Source: Thermoplasmata archaeon (GTDB taxonomy: Archaea; Thermoplasmatota; Thermoplasmata; Lutacidiplasmatales; UBA184). Taken from it: 61,677 nucleotides of DNA. Below the pieces are notes generated by a model that had not been told where the DNA came from, searched no databases, and saw only the letters and a program-made list of their open reading frames with translations. Shown here one piece after another: positions 1-8,900 of this stretch (the first letter of the stretch is position 1; every line of letters begins with the position of its first letter). The DNA lies in NCBI GenBank assembly GCA_021801925.1, contig JAKABH010000004.1, positions 1 through 61,677 on the forward strand, read 5' to 3'. The position numbers and the translations under genes are program-made.

Positions 1-1049
1 GTTCGCGCGGGGGGTGGCGGGGTCGGAGGCGGGGCGATTGCCTTGAAGCGCGCGATCGCCTCGACCGGCTCCGGATCGACCCCGCCCCGCTCCGCGAGGA
101 ACAGGCTCACGTGATCTCCAAGGGCGATTCCCCCGACGATCGCCTCGAGCCGATCCGACCCCGTGAGCGCCACCCGCACGACGCGGACCCCCCGTTCGGC
201 GAGGAGGCTCCGTACGGCGTCGGCGAGGCGGGGGGCGGGCGGGCGGGCCTCGTCCCAGAGCAGCTGGACCACCGCGAGCCGCCCGGCCTCGCGCCGGGAG
301 AGGGCCGCCCAGGCGACGACCGCGTTGTGCAGGATCTCGGGGCTCTCGTCAAAGACCGCCAGCCGCTTCGCGTTCTCCTCGAACTGGGTCGCCCAGCGGC
401 GCGCAACCCCCGCGAAGTCGCTGTCGGCGTAGAGGAACGGCAGCCGGGGCCCGATCGCCTCGGCGATCCGGGCCGCCGGGCCGCGGGGCCGCGCGCAGGC
501 CGCCACGTAGCTACGGAGGCCCTCGGCGACCCGACGGACTCGTTCGTCGTTCGACTCGGGGAACCACGGGTCCAGGAGGCCAAGGAGGCCCCCCAGGATC
601 GATCCGACCGCGGCGCGGGGCGGCCGGCCCGGCGGCAGCGGGAGCATCGGGACGCCGTCGCGGGCCGCGCGCTCGGCGAGGGCGCCGCCGCTGGTCACGA
701 CGACGCGCGGGGCGCCGACACGGGCCGCGGCGTCGTAGGCCTGGAGCGCCTCCGTCGTGTTCCCGGAGTAGCTCACGACGACGACCCGCGCCCGGGCGTT
801 GACGGGGGCGGGCAGCCCGGGCGACCGGACCACGATGAGCGGCCCCGACGCCTCGGCGTCGACGAGGCCCCGCACGAGCTCCCCCGCGATCCCGGATCCG
901 CCCATGCCGACGACATACAGCGGCGCCGGGGTCGATTCCGAGGGGATCGACAGTTCGCGCCCGAGGCGGAAACCCTCGAGGAAGGCGCTCGGCATCGCGG
1001 CGGCCAGGGCGCGGAGGCGGTGCAGACCGTCCGGGGCGGCGTGCGGCAT
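1..1049 (-). CDS. Bifunctional phosphoglucose/phosphomannose isomerase, 3' end cut by window edge
   Basis: SIS-domain sugar isomerase interconverting glucose-6-P or mannose-6-P with fructose-6-P in the cytoplasm. From the ATG at 1049 the frame reads MPHAAPDGLHRL and then LYVVGMGGSGIAGELVRG, the first SIS glycine motif. VVVVSYSGNTTEALQAY follows, and later the PGI/PMI-type C-terminal signature EENAKRLAVFDESPEILHN with its conserved Glu and His. About 349 codons are present and the frame is still open at base 1; family members are about 320-350 residues, so the stop should lie just outside. A TATA-like GCGCTAAGG (about 1072-1080, minus) sits 24-32 nt upstream. It is divergent from the KaiC-like gene. 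Family assignment is strong; which substrate dominates cannot be told. Confidence 0.9.
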   Translation of the reverse strand, partial: MPHAAPDGLHRLRALAAAMPSAFLEGFRLGRELSIPSESTPAPLYVVGMGGSGIAGELVRGLVDAEASGPLIVVRSPGLPAPVNARARVVVVSYSGNTTEALQAYDAAARVGAPRVVVTSGGALAERAARDGVPMLPLPPGRPPRAAVGSILGGLLGLLDPWFPESNDERVRRVAEGLRSYVAACARPRGPAARIAEAIGPRLPFLYADSDFAGVARRWATQFEENAKRLAVFDESPEILHNAVVAWAALSRREAGRLAVVQLLWDEARPPAPRLADAVRSLLAERGVRVVRVALTGSDRLEAIVGGIALGDHVSLFLAERGGVDPEPVEAIARFKAIAPPPTPPPPAR

Positions 1050-1213
1050 CGGGGGGTCCTCGGCCCGGTGGCCTTAGCGCTTGCGCGCCCCCTCGACCGA
1101 AGGTTCAAGAGGCGGCGACCCGTGGTACGGACGTCCGACGGTCTTTGGACCGGGCGGCGAGGTCGCTCGTGAGGTCGCATGCCGAGGCCGGTCCTCCTTC
1201 GGGGTCGCCGCGG

Positions 1214-3658
1214 ATGTCGACCGGCAACGCCGACCTCGATCGCATGCTCGAGGGGGGCCTCCTGCCCCGCCGGCCCTACCTCGTCGTCGGCGCGTCCGGG
1301 ACCGGCAAGTCGACGCTCGCCCTCCAGTTCCTCTGCGACGGGGTCCGGCGCGGGGAGCGGGTGCTGTTCGTGACCCTGGAGGAGCCCCCGAACGAGATCG
1401 TCTGGAACCACCGGGCGCTCCTCCCCGAGCTGGCGGAGATCGACGTCTTCGATGCGATCCCCGACGTGATGCGGTACGAGCGCACCCCGTTCAAGGACAT
1501 CGCCTCGGTCCGCGCGGCGGTCCCGTTCGGGAGCATCGACCCGACGATCCGCCGTACCCCCGAGCTGACGAGCGTCGAGGTGACGATCTCCGCGCTGGAA
1601 CAGATGCTCCGCACCGAGGTCCTCCGGAAGGGGTACCGCCGGGTCGTCGTCGACTCGCTCACCGCCCTCCAGTACTTCTGCATGAAGGGGTACGACCCGG
1701 CCCTCGGCGCCCAGTCGTTCCTCCGCTTCCTTTCGGATCTCCGCGTGACGACCCTGCTGACCGTCGAGTCGCCCCTCGAGGACTTCGAGACTCCCGAGCA
1801 GATGCTCGCCCGGGGGGAGATCCGCCTGTTCCGGTGGGAGGCGGACGGGGTGACCGTGCGGGCGATCGGGGTCGAGAAGTTCCGCGGGAGCTCCCACGAC
1901 GTGCGGCTCCACCCCTACCGGATCGGCCCGCACGGGATCGACATCAATCTCGGGGCCACGATCTCCCGCGACACGCAGGCCGTCGTCGCCGAGCTCGCGG
2001 TCGGCCCGACCGACACCGGCGAGCCGCCGCTGCACGAGCCGAGCCCGGTCGAGCTGCTGGAGATCGAACTGCGCGACCTCCAGACGATCGGCCGCGGCCT
2101 TGGGCCGATCCGAGCGGCCGTCGAGGCCGCGCTCGCCGCCGCCCGCGCCGGGGAGCTCGGCGAGGCGGCGCACCACCTGGCCCGGGCGCTGGCCGAGGCC
2201 TCCGTCCCTCCGGACGAGAGCGCGATGCTCCACCACACGCTCCCCCCTCCGGGGGAGGCGGCCCTGGCGCGGATCCTGGCCCGCGCGGAGGCGACGCGGG
2301 TGGGGATCGCCCCGGCCCGGCTGCCCGAGCCGCCGATCCTCGCGGCCCAGCTGATGCGGCTGCTCGCGGAGGCCCTCCCGGCCGCTCCCGGCCCCGAGAC
2401 GCTGCCCCCGGAGGGGCCCACCTCGCTCCCGACCTCCCCGTCCGAGGCGACCCCCTCCCCGGCCCCGGAGACGTTCGGCGAGCCGGCCGCCGCCGTGTTG
2501 GCCTCCGCGGCGCCCGTCGAGGATGGGCGAGATCCGCACGGCGCTCGGCGTGTCGACGGAAACCTCCCGCCCGGCTCTCTCCCTCCCGAAACCCCCGCCG
2601 AGCCGCCGACCGTTGCGACGGAGGAGCTCCCGGGCGCCATCGCCTCCCCGCTCCGCCCGCTCCCCTCCGCGGCCGCGCCGTCCGGACCGGCGGCGGCGGT
2701 CCCCGGGATCGGGGATGCCGCCGGCCCCGGCCCGTCGGGCGGGCCGACCCCGACGAACGGCGGTCCGAGCACGGGGGGGGCGTTCTCTCCCGTCTCCCAC
2801 CCGACGCCGCCCTTCGGCACCCCCGCGCCGCCGTCGACTCCCGCCCCCGCCGACGTCGCGTCTCCCCGGATCCCGACGACGGGGCCGACCGCCTCCGGGC
2901 CGGAGGAGCCCCCTTCGCCAACAAGTTCCGGAGCGGAGCGTCCGGCCCCGCCTCCGATGCCGACAGGTACATCCCCCGCCTACGAACCGCCGACCCCCGC
3001 TCCCCCCGCTCCCGAGGAGTCGGCGTCGAGCGACGAGGCGCGCCCCGGCCTCCGCCCGGCGGCACCGGTCGAGGGGACCGCCGCGGCGGTGGCGGGGCTT
3101 CCGCTCCCGGCCGCCTCCTTAGGTCCCCCGGGCCGGCCCGTGGAGTCGGCGCCGTCGGCGGGCCCCGCCCGGTTCCCGCCGCACCCAGCCCCGTCGGCCG
3201 CCGCTCCGGATCTCCTGCATCTCCCCCTCCCCGCCCGCCCATCCTTGCCGGTCGTGCCGCGATGGGACGAGGCCGGCGGCGTCGCCGCCGCTCCGGGGTC
3301 CGACGGCCCTCGAACCTCCTCCCGCTCGGTGGCCCCCGAAGCCGAGCCGTCGGCGCCGCGGAAGCGAAAGCGGGCCGCCGGCCCGCCCCGCCGGCGCGGC
3401 CCGGCCGTCGCCGGTACCGGGGAGGCGACGTCGGTCGAACCGGACCCATCGTCGGGCCCGGCGCCGGCGAAGGCGAGGCGGAAGTACGTACGCAAGAAGA
3501 AGGCGCCGCCCGTGCTGGCGGCGACCCCCGGCCCCGCTCCCGAGGGGGGGACCGCCGCCCCGCCGCCGGACGGGCCCGAACCGGCGCCGGCCGGACCGAT
3601 CCCCGCGCCCGCTGATCCGGCGGATGTTCCGTCGCGGGATCCCCCGGAGGCGACGTGA
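1214..3658 (+). CDS. KaiC/RadA-like ATPase with long Pro/Ala-rich, basic C-terminal tail
   Basis: Archaeal KaiC-family (RecA-fold) ATPase of 814 residues from the ATG at 1214; an in-frame TTG at 1145 would add 23 poorly conserved residues. The N-terminal 250 residues hold the domain: STGNADLDRMLEGGLLPRRP (typical entry motif), Walker A GASGTGKS and Walker B-like RRVVVDSLTAL. From about residue 400 the protein is low-complexity Pro/Ala/Gly, ending in basic patches such as RKRKRAAGPPRRR and ARRKYVRKKKAPP that could bind nucleic acid or an acidic partner. Only one KaiC domain is present. Its stop overlaps the start of a second KaiC-like gene by 4 nt (GTGA), so the two are probably translated together. 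KaiC-like proteins in archaea act in signalling or motility control; the role here is unknown. Confidence 0.85.
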   Translation: MSTGNADLDRMLEGGLLPRRPYLVVGASGTGKSTLALQFLCDGVRRGERVLFVTLEEPPNEIVWNHRALLPELAEIDVFDAIPDVMRYERTPFKDIASVRAAVPFGSIDPTIRRTPELTSVEVTISALEQMLRTEVLRKGYRRVVVDSLTALQYFCMKGYDPALGAQSFLRFLSDLRVTTLLTVESPLEDFETPEQMLARGEIRLFRWEADGVTVRAIGVEKFRGSSHDVRLHPYRIGPHGIDINLGATISRDTQAVVAELAVGPTDTGEPPLHEPSPVELLEIELRDLQTIGRGLGPIRAAVEAALAAARAGELGEAAHHLARALAEASVPPDESAMLHHTLPPPGEAALARILARAEATRVGIAPARLPEPPILAAQLMRLLAEALPAAPGPETLPPEGPTSLPTSPSEATPSPAPETFGEPAAAVLASAAPVEDGRDPHGARRVDGNLPPGSLPPETPAEPPTVATEELPGAIASPLRPLPSAAAPSGPAAAVPGIGDAAGPGPSGGPTPTNGGPSTGGAFSPVSHPTPPFGTPAPPSTPAPADVASPRIPTTGPTASGPEEPPSPTSSGAERPAPPPMPTGTSPAYEPPTPAPPAPEESASSDEARPGLRPAAPVEGTAAAVAGLPLPAASLGPPGRPVESAPSAGPARFPPHPAPSAAAPDLLHLPLPARPSLPVVPRWDEAGGVAAAPGSDGPRTSSRSVAPEAEPSAPRKRKRAAGPPRRRGPAVAGTGEATSVEPDPSSGPAPAKARRKYVRKKKAPPVLAATPGPAPEGGTAAPPPDGPEPAPAGPIPAPADPADVPSRDPPEAT

Positions 3659-4437
3659 GCGCGCCGATCCCCACCCCGACCGTGGAGCGGGTCGCCACGG
3701 GGATCCCCGGCCTCGACCGGATGCTCGGCGGCGGGCTCGTCGGGGGGCGGCCCTACCTCCTGACCGGGGGGACCGGGAGCGGGAAATCGCTGGTCGCGCT
3801 CACCTTTCTCCTGGAAGGGATCCGCCGCGGGGAGGAGGTCCTCCTGGTGGCGGTCGACGAGCCGCCGGGGGAGATCATGGAGAACGTGCGAACGTTCGGC
3901 TGGGATCTCTCGGCGGTCCACACGCTCGACGCGAACCCGGGAGTGAAGGCGTTCCGCCGCACCGCGGCGGTCCAGGAGATCCGCGCCCTCAACGACCTCA
4001 AGACGATGCGCGACATCGCGCAGGAGGGCAAGCGAACCTCCGACCCGGAGGATATCGCGATCCAGGGGATCCAGCTCAAGCTGCGCCAGCAGATGGACGG
4101 GGGTCGCTACACCCGGGTCGTCGTCGACTCGATGACCTCGATCCGGCGGTTTGCGGTGAAGTCGTCCGCCGACCCCCAGGCGGAACGGACCGAGATCCAG
4201 TCGCTGCTGCGGTTCCTTTCCGAGTCCGGCGTCACGACGCTGATCACCGCGACCCCGAGCAACCCGGCGCTCCTCACGCCCGAGGAGATCCTCACCCGCG
4301 GGGAGATCCTCCTGACCCGCAAGTGGATCGGCGACCGGTCCGTCCGTCAGGTGAAGATCGTGCGGATGCGCGGCTGCGCCCACGACCCCGAGCGGCGGCC
4401 GTTCGTCATCGGCCCCCGCGGCGTCGTGGTCGGGTAG
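3655..4437 (+). CDS. KaiC/GvpD-like single-domain ATPase
   Basis: Second RecA-fold KaiC-family ATPase, 260 residues, beginning at a GTG whose GTGA overlaps the stop of the preceding KaiC gene. It shows TGIPGLDRMLGGGLVGGRP, Walker A GGTGSGKS, the acidic pair in LLVAVDEPPGEI, and Walker B-like TRVVVDSMTSI. It is a compact single domain without the long tail of its partner, and ends in HDPERRPFVIGPRGVVV, the usual end of this domain. Overlap and shared fold suggest the two assemble together or act in the same signalling step (inference). The reaction beyond ATP binding is not visible. Confidence 0.87.
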   Translation: MSAPIPTPTVERVATGIPGLDRMLGGGLVGGRPYLLTGGTGSGKSLVALTFLLEGIRRGEEVLLVAVDEPPGEIMENVRTFGWDLSAVHTLDANPGVKAFRRTAAVQEIRALNDLKTMRDIAQEGKRTSDPEDIAIQGIQLKLRQQMDGGRYTRVVVDSMTSIRRFAVKSSADPQAERTEIQSLLRFLSESGVTTLITATPSNPALLTPEEILTRGEILLTRKWIGDRSVRQVKIVRMRGCAHDPERRPFVIGPRGVVVG

Positions 4438-4530
4438 CCGGCCCCCGAGACGGGGATCGTCCGGCTCGGGGCCGGGCGGGGCGCGGGGCCGCGCGGGCCG
4501 GGCGGCGGAGGGGGGAGCCCGGCGGCGACG

Positions 4531-5790
4531 CTACGGGAGGACCGACGGGTCCCGGGCCAGGAGCCGACCGGCCGCCTCCGCGTAGCGGGGGTCGGCGAAG
4601 ACCGTGATCGCCGAATCGGCCGGGGCGCGCGTCGCGAGGAGGAGCCAGAGGCTGGGCTCGCGGAACGGGAACGTGGTGCGGCCGTCGGCGTACAGGGCGA
4701 TCTCTCCCCACTCCCGGGCGGGATCGCCGCGCGGCGCCAGGCTCGCTAGGTCGAGCAGGACCGTTCCCGGCGGGGCCCCGAGGCGCGCGGCGAGATCGTC
4801 CTCCAGCGCCCGGCGCCGGGGCGGGTCGTCGAGCAGCCGCTGCCAGCGACGGAGCTCGCCCCGCGCCGGCTTCGGCCAGCCGAAGACGCGTTTGTAGAGG
4901 CGACGGGCGAGGATGCCTTCGACGAGCGCCGTCGTCCGCCCCCCCGCCGCCGGCAGCCGGACGAGCCATTCCGCATCGGTCCATCCGAACGTCGCGCGGG
5001 CCGTCTCGGGGAACCCCGGGGAGCGCTCGAGGGCGGCCTGGGCCATCGCCTCGGCCGACCGCACGGTCTTGTGGTAGTAGACGGTCTGGTACATGAGGGC
5101 CCGACCGACCAGGAACCCCTCGACCGCGCCCCGGCCCTTCTCCGCGAAGACGACCCGCGGCCCCGCCCGCCGCAGGGTCTGGAGCAGCCGGACCGCATCG
5201 ATCGCTCCGTGGGCGACCCCGGTGTAATGGGCGTCCCGCTGGAGGTAGTCGATGCGGTCCGCATCGACGGCGCCGTGGAGGAGACCGCCCCACCACCGCG
5301 GTCGCGCCTTCGCCCCCGCGGGATCGACCAGGTCCGCCACCTCGCGGGGCCGGAGACCGTGCCGCTCGAGGAGCCGCGGGATCTCGCCGGACGGGGCCGG
5401 CCCGATCCCGAGGATGCGGGCCCGCGACAGCCGCTCGTGGCCGTGCCCGAGCGCCTCCTCCATCGACGCGTCGAACGTGTGGGAGAACGGACCGTGTCCG
5501 AGATCGTGCAGCAGCGCGGCGGTCCGCAGGAGGGCGGCGGCGTTCGCGTCGAGCCCGAGCGTCTCGGCCATCTGACCGGCGACCCAGTACGTGCCGAGCG
5601 AATGCTCGAGCCGGGTGTGGTTCGCCCCCGGAAAGACGAGGTGGGCGAAGCCGGTCTGGCGGATCCCCCACAGCCGCTGGAACTCGGGGGTGTTCACGAG
5701 CGCGAGGGCCGCCTCGTCGAGCACGACCGTCCCGTGCACGGGATCGAAGATCGTCTTGCGGGGAGCGGCGACGCGGGCGGCGCGGGACAC
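4531..5790 (-). CDS. HD-superfamily (dGTPase/YdhJ-like) phosphohydrolase
   Basis: Metal-dependent phosphohydrolase of 419 residues from a GTG at 5790, with a TATA-like CTTATC about 25 nt upstream. The family signature is complete: TIFDPVHGTVVLDE near residue 13, NHTRLEHSLGT (His63), the HD pair in LLHDLGHGPFSHTFD (His95-Asp96), and the distal Asp in DADRIDYLQRD (residues 176-186). Relatives hydrolyse dNTPs or unknown nucleotides, and archaeal members are mostly uncharacterised. It faces away from the TPR gene at 5901 and converges on the KaiC pair, so context gives no substrate. Confidence 0.88.
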   Translation of the reverse strand: MSRAARVAAPRKTIFDPVHGTVVLDEAALALVNTPEFQRLWGIRQTGFAHLVFPGANHTRLEHSLGTYWVAGQMAETLGLDANAAALLRTAALLHDLGHGPFSHTFDASMEEALGHGHERLSRARILGIGPAPSGEIPRLLERHGLRPREVADLVDPAGAKARPRWWGGLLHGAVDADRIDYLQRDAHYTGVAHGAIDAVRLLQTLRRAGPRVVFAEKGRGAVEGFLVGRALMYQTVYYHKTVRSAEAMAQAALERSPGFPETARATFGWTDAEWLVRLPAAGGRTTALVEGILARRLYKRVFGWPKPARGELRRWQRLLDDPPRRRALEDDLAARLGAPPGTVLLDLASLAPRGDPAREWGEIALYADGRTTFPFREPSLWLLLATRAPADSAITVFADPRYAEAAGRLLARDPSVLP

Positions 5791-5812
5791 GCCGTCCGGA
5801 GCCGTTGCGGCG

Positions 5813-5819
5813 GATAAGC
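5813..5819 (-). promoter_or_regulatory. TATA-like element for the HD phosphohydrolase gene
   Basis: Minus-strand GCTTATC lies 23-29 nt before the GTG start at 5790, the spacing expected for a leaderless archaeal transcript. Confidence 0.45.
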
Positions 5820-5868
5820 GGCCCCGGGGGGCCGGGGACGGGCCCGTTCCTAGCCGGGTCGAGCCAAT

Positions 5869-5877
5869 GATTTATCC
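5869..5877 (+). promoter_or_regulatory. TATA-like element for the TPR gene
   Basis: GATTTATCC lies 24-32 nt before the ATG at 5901 in an otherwise GC-rich gap, consistent with an archaeal TATA box and a leaderless message. Confidence 0.5.
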
Positions 5878-5900
5878 CGCCCAGCGGCTGATAGACGGCC

Positions 5901-8900
5901 ATGTCCTCGCCGGCGAGCGACGGCGCCGCACCTTCGCCTCCGGCGGCCCGGTCCCTCGACGACCTGCGCCGGGGCTACCGGGAGGCCGCGAGCGCCGAAG
6001 CCTCCCCCGACCGCGAGCAGTACGTCTCCCTGCTGAAGCGGTTCCTGGCCGACGCGGAGGCCCGGGCCGACGCGCTCCCGCCGGTCGGCGAGGAGTTCGG
6101 GCCGATGCTCGACGAGACGGCGATGGCGTTCTATCGCGCCGGGCTACCGGCGCTCGCCCGACGGGCCGTCGATCTCGGCCTCGCGGCCGACCCCGGCTCC
6201 GTCCCGCTCCTCCACCACAAGGCGCTCGTGCTCCTCGCCCAGAACGACGATCTCCCCGAGGTCGTCTCCCTCGTCGACCGCGCCCTCGTCGCGAGCCCCC
6301 ACGACCGGGCGCTGTGGGGGACGAAGGGCGATGCGCTCCGCCTGCTCGAGCGACCCCGCGAGGCGGTCGAGGCCTACCTCGCCGCGCAGCAGCTCGACCC
6401 CGATTCGACGCAGTACGTCGACCGGGCCCTCAAGGTCGCTCCGAACGATCCGACGGCGCTCCGCGTCAAGCTCGACCTTGCCCGCTCCTCCGGGGGCGAT
6501 GCCGGTGCGCTGCAGGCGGCCGAGGAGCTGCTCAAGGGATCGCCGAACGACCCCGAACTGCTCGGCGCGCGGGCGCGCCTGCTCGAGGGACTCGGCCGCC
6601 CGGCCGACGCCCTCGAGGCGCTGGACGCCGCGCGGGCCAACGGCTTCGCGGAGTCGACCGATCCCGCGCTCCGGATCCGGCTGCTGTTCGAGCTCGGCCG
6701 CGACGCGGACGGGACCGTCGCCGCCCGGCAGCTCACCGAGGCCGCGGCGCCGCCCAGCCCCGCGGCGCTCGCGGAGATCGCCCGGCGGACGGCCGAGAAG
6801 GCCCCCGAGGTGGCGCTGCGCGCGCGGGAACGGCTCGCCGAGGCGGAGCCGAGGAATCTTCAGAACCTTAAGGAGCTGCGGGCGCTCGCCGTCCGCCTCG
6901 ACCAGCCGGAGGTCGCCCTGGCGGCGTGCCGCACGCTCCTCGAGGTCCAGCCGGACCACCTGGAGGCGCTGGCGGGCGTCGCCGAGCTCGAGGCGGCCGG
7001 GGGCCGGATCGACGAGGCGATTGCCGCCTACCGCACGATCGGCCGCCTGCAGCCTCAGGCCGTCGCGGAACTCCGGAGGGGGCTCGAGCTCGCCCGGCGG
7101 GAGCACCGCGACGCCGCGGTCCTCGAGTTCGCGACGGCGATCCTCGCCGCCGAGCCGACCGACGTCGCCGCCCAGGTCGAGCTCGCGCGGGCGCGGGCCG
7201 ACTCGGGTGACGCCGCGGGGGCCCTTGCGCTGTACGACGCGCTACTCGCCGCGCATCCGGGGCAGCTGCCGTACCTCCTCGAGAAGCGGCAGGTCCTCGC
7301 CCAGAGCCGCGACCCGGCCCAGCTGGCCCCGGTGCTCGACGAGCTGTTCCACCTCGACCCGACCCGCACCGACGTCGCCGTGGAGCGGGGGAACCTCTAC
7401 CTCGGCCTCGCCTACGATCGCCCGACCGGCTCGGACGAGCGGGAGCGGGCGGCGCGGACGGCGCTCGTCGCCTACGAGCGGGCCTCGGGCGACGCCGAGG
7501 CGGCCCCGGTCGCCGAGCTCGGGATCGCCCGCGCCTCCCGGCTCGTCGGCGACCACGACCGGGCGGTCCGGTCGTACACGGCCTTCCTCGATCGTCCCGA
7601 GAACCACTCCCGCCCCGACGTCCTGAAGGAGCTCGGGAGCACCCTGCTGGAGGTCGGCCGCTACGGGGCAGCCCTCGACGTCTACCTGCGCGCGATCCGC
7701 GCCGGCGGCGACGATCCCGAGCTCCGATGGGGCGCCGTCGACGCCCTCGACCACCTGAACGAGGGGGCCCGGGCGCTGCCGATCCTCGAGTCGTTGCTGA
7801 AGGAGGAGCCGGAGAACCCGCTCTACCTGCGTCGGCTCGGCCAGGTGCTGTTGCACCTCGGCCGGCGGGAGGAGGCGATGCGGGCGCTGCAGCGCGCCGT
7901 CGCCGGTGCCGGCTCGGACGCCCACGCCTACTTCGAGGTCGCCGAGGCGCTGCGGGCCCAGGGGGCCTACGCCGACGCCGTCGACTACTTCAAGCGGGGT
8001 CTCGCCGTCGAGCCGAAGAGCCCCCACGGCCGCGTCGCGCTCGCCGAGACGCTGACCCAGACGGGCCAGTACACCGAGGCGATCCAGATCACGGACCCGC
8101 TGCTGAAGGAGGACCCGAACAACGTCGCCGGCTGGAAGGTCCGCGCCGACGCGTGGCGCGCCCTCGGTCGACCCGCCGAGGTCCTCTACTCGCTCCAGGC
8201 GATCCTGCTCTTAGAGCCGGACCACGCCCCGTCGCTCCTCGAGAAGTACCGGCTCCACCACGACGCCGGCGAGACGCGGGAGGCCTACGAGGTGCTCACC
8301 CGGCTGCTCGCCACCGCCGCCCCCGAGGCCCAGGACGCGAACCTCCACCTCGAGCGCGGCGATCTCGCAGCGCGGCTCGGCCTCACCGAGGAGGCGAACC
8401 GGTCGTACGAACGGGCCGCCGAGATCGATCCCACGCTCCGGGCCGAGATCGCGATGCGCCGCGCCCGGCTCCGGCTCACCGCCGGCCGCCCCGACCTCGC
8501 CCTCGAGGTCCTCGAACCCGGCGCGGGCGACGGGCCGGCCGCGCCGCCCACGACCGGCCTGTTGCTGCTCCGCGCCGAGATCCTGACGGCCCTCGAGCGG
8601 CCGTCGGAGGCCCGCGCGGTCTTCGAGGAGGTGCTCGGACGGGACCCGAAGTCCCCCGTCGCGCTCGCGGGGGTCGGCCGCACGATGCTCGACGAGGGCC
8701 GCCACGCGGAGGCGGCCGACTACCTGCGCCGCGCGCTAGGGAAGGGTCCGGCGCACGAGCCGACGTACCTCCTGCTCGCCGAGGCCGAGAGCGGCGCCGG
8801 CCATCTCGACCGGGCGGAGGAGGCGCTCCGCCAGGGAACGGCCGCCCTTCCGAAGAGCACCGCCCTCTGGGCGAGGCTCGGCGAGGTCGGCATCGCCCGG

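Noticed and set aside
773-2800. 675-codon minus-strand frame opposite the KaiC-like gene
   Set aside because: Arg/Gly-rich, overlaps two well-supported genes, no motif. The opposing KaiC frame has intact Walker motifs.
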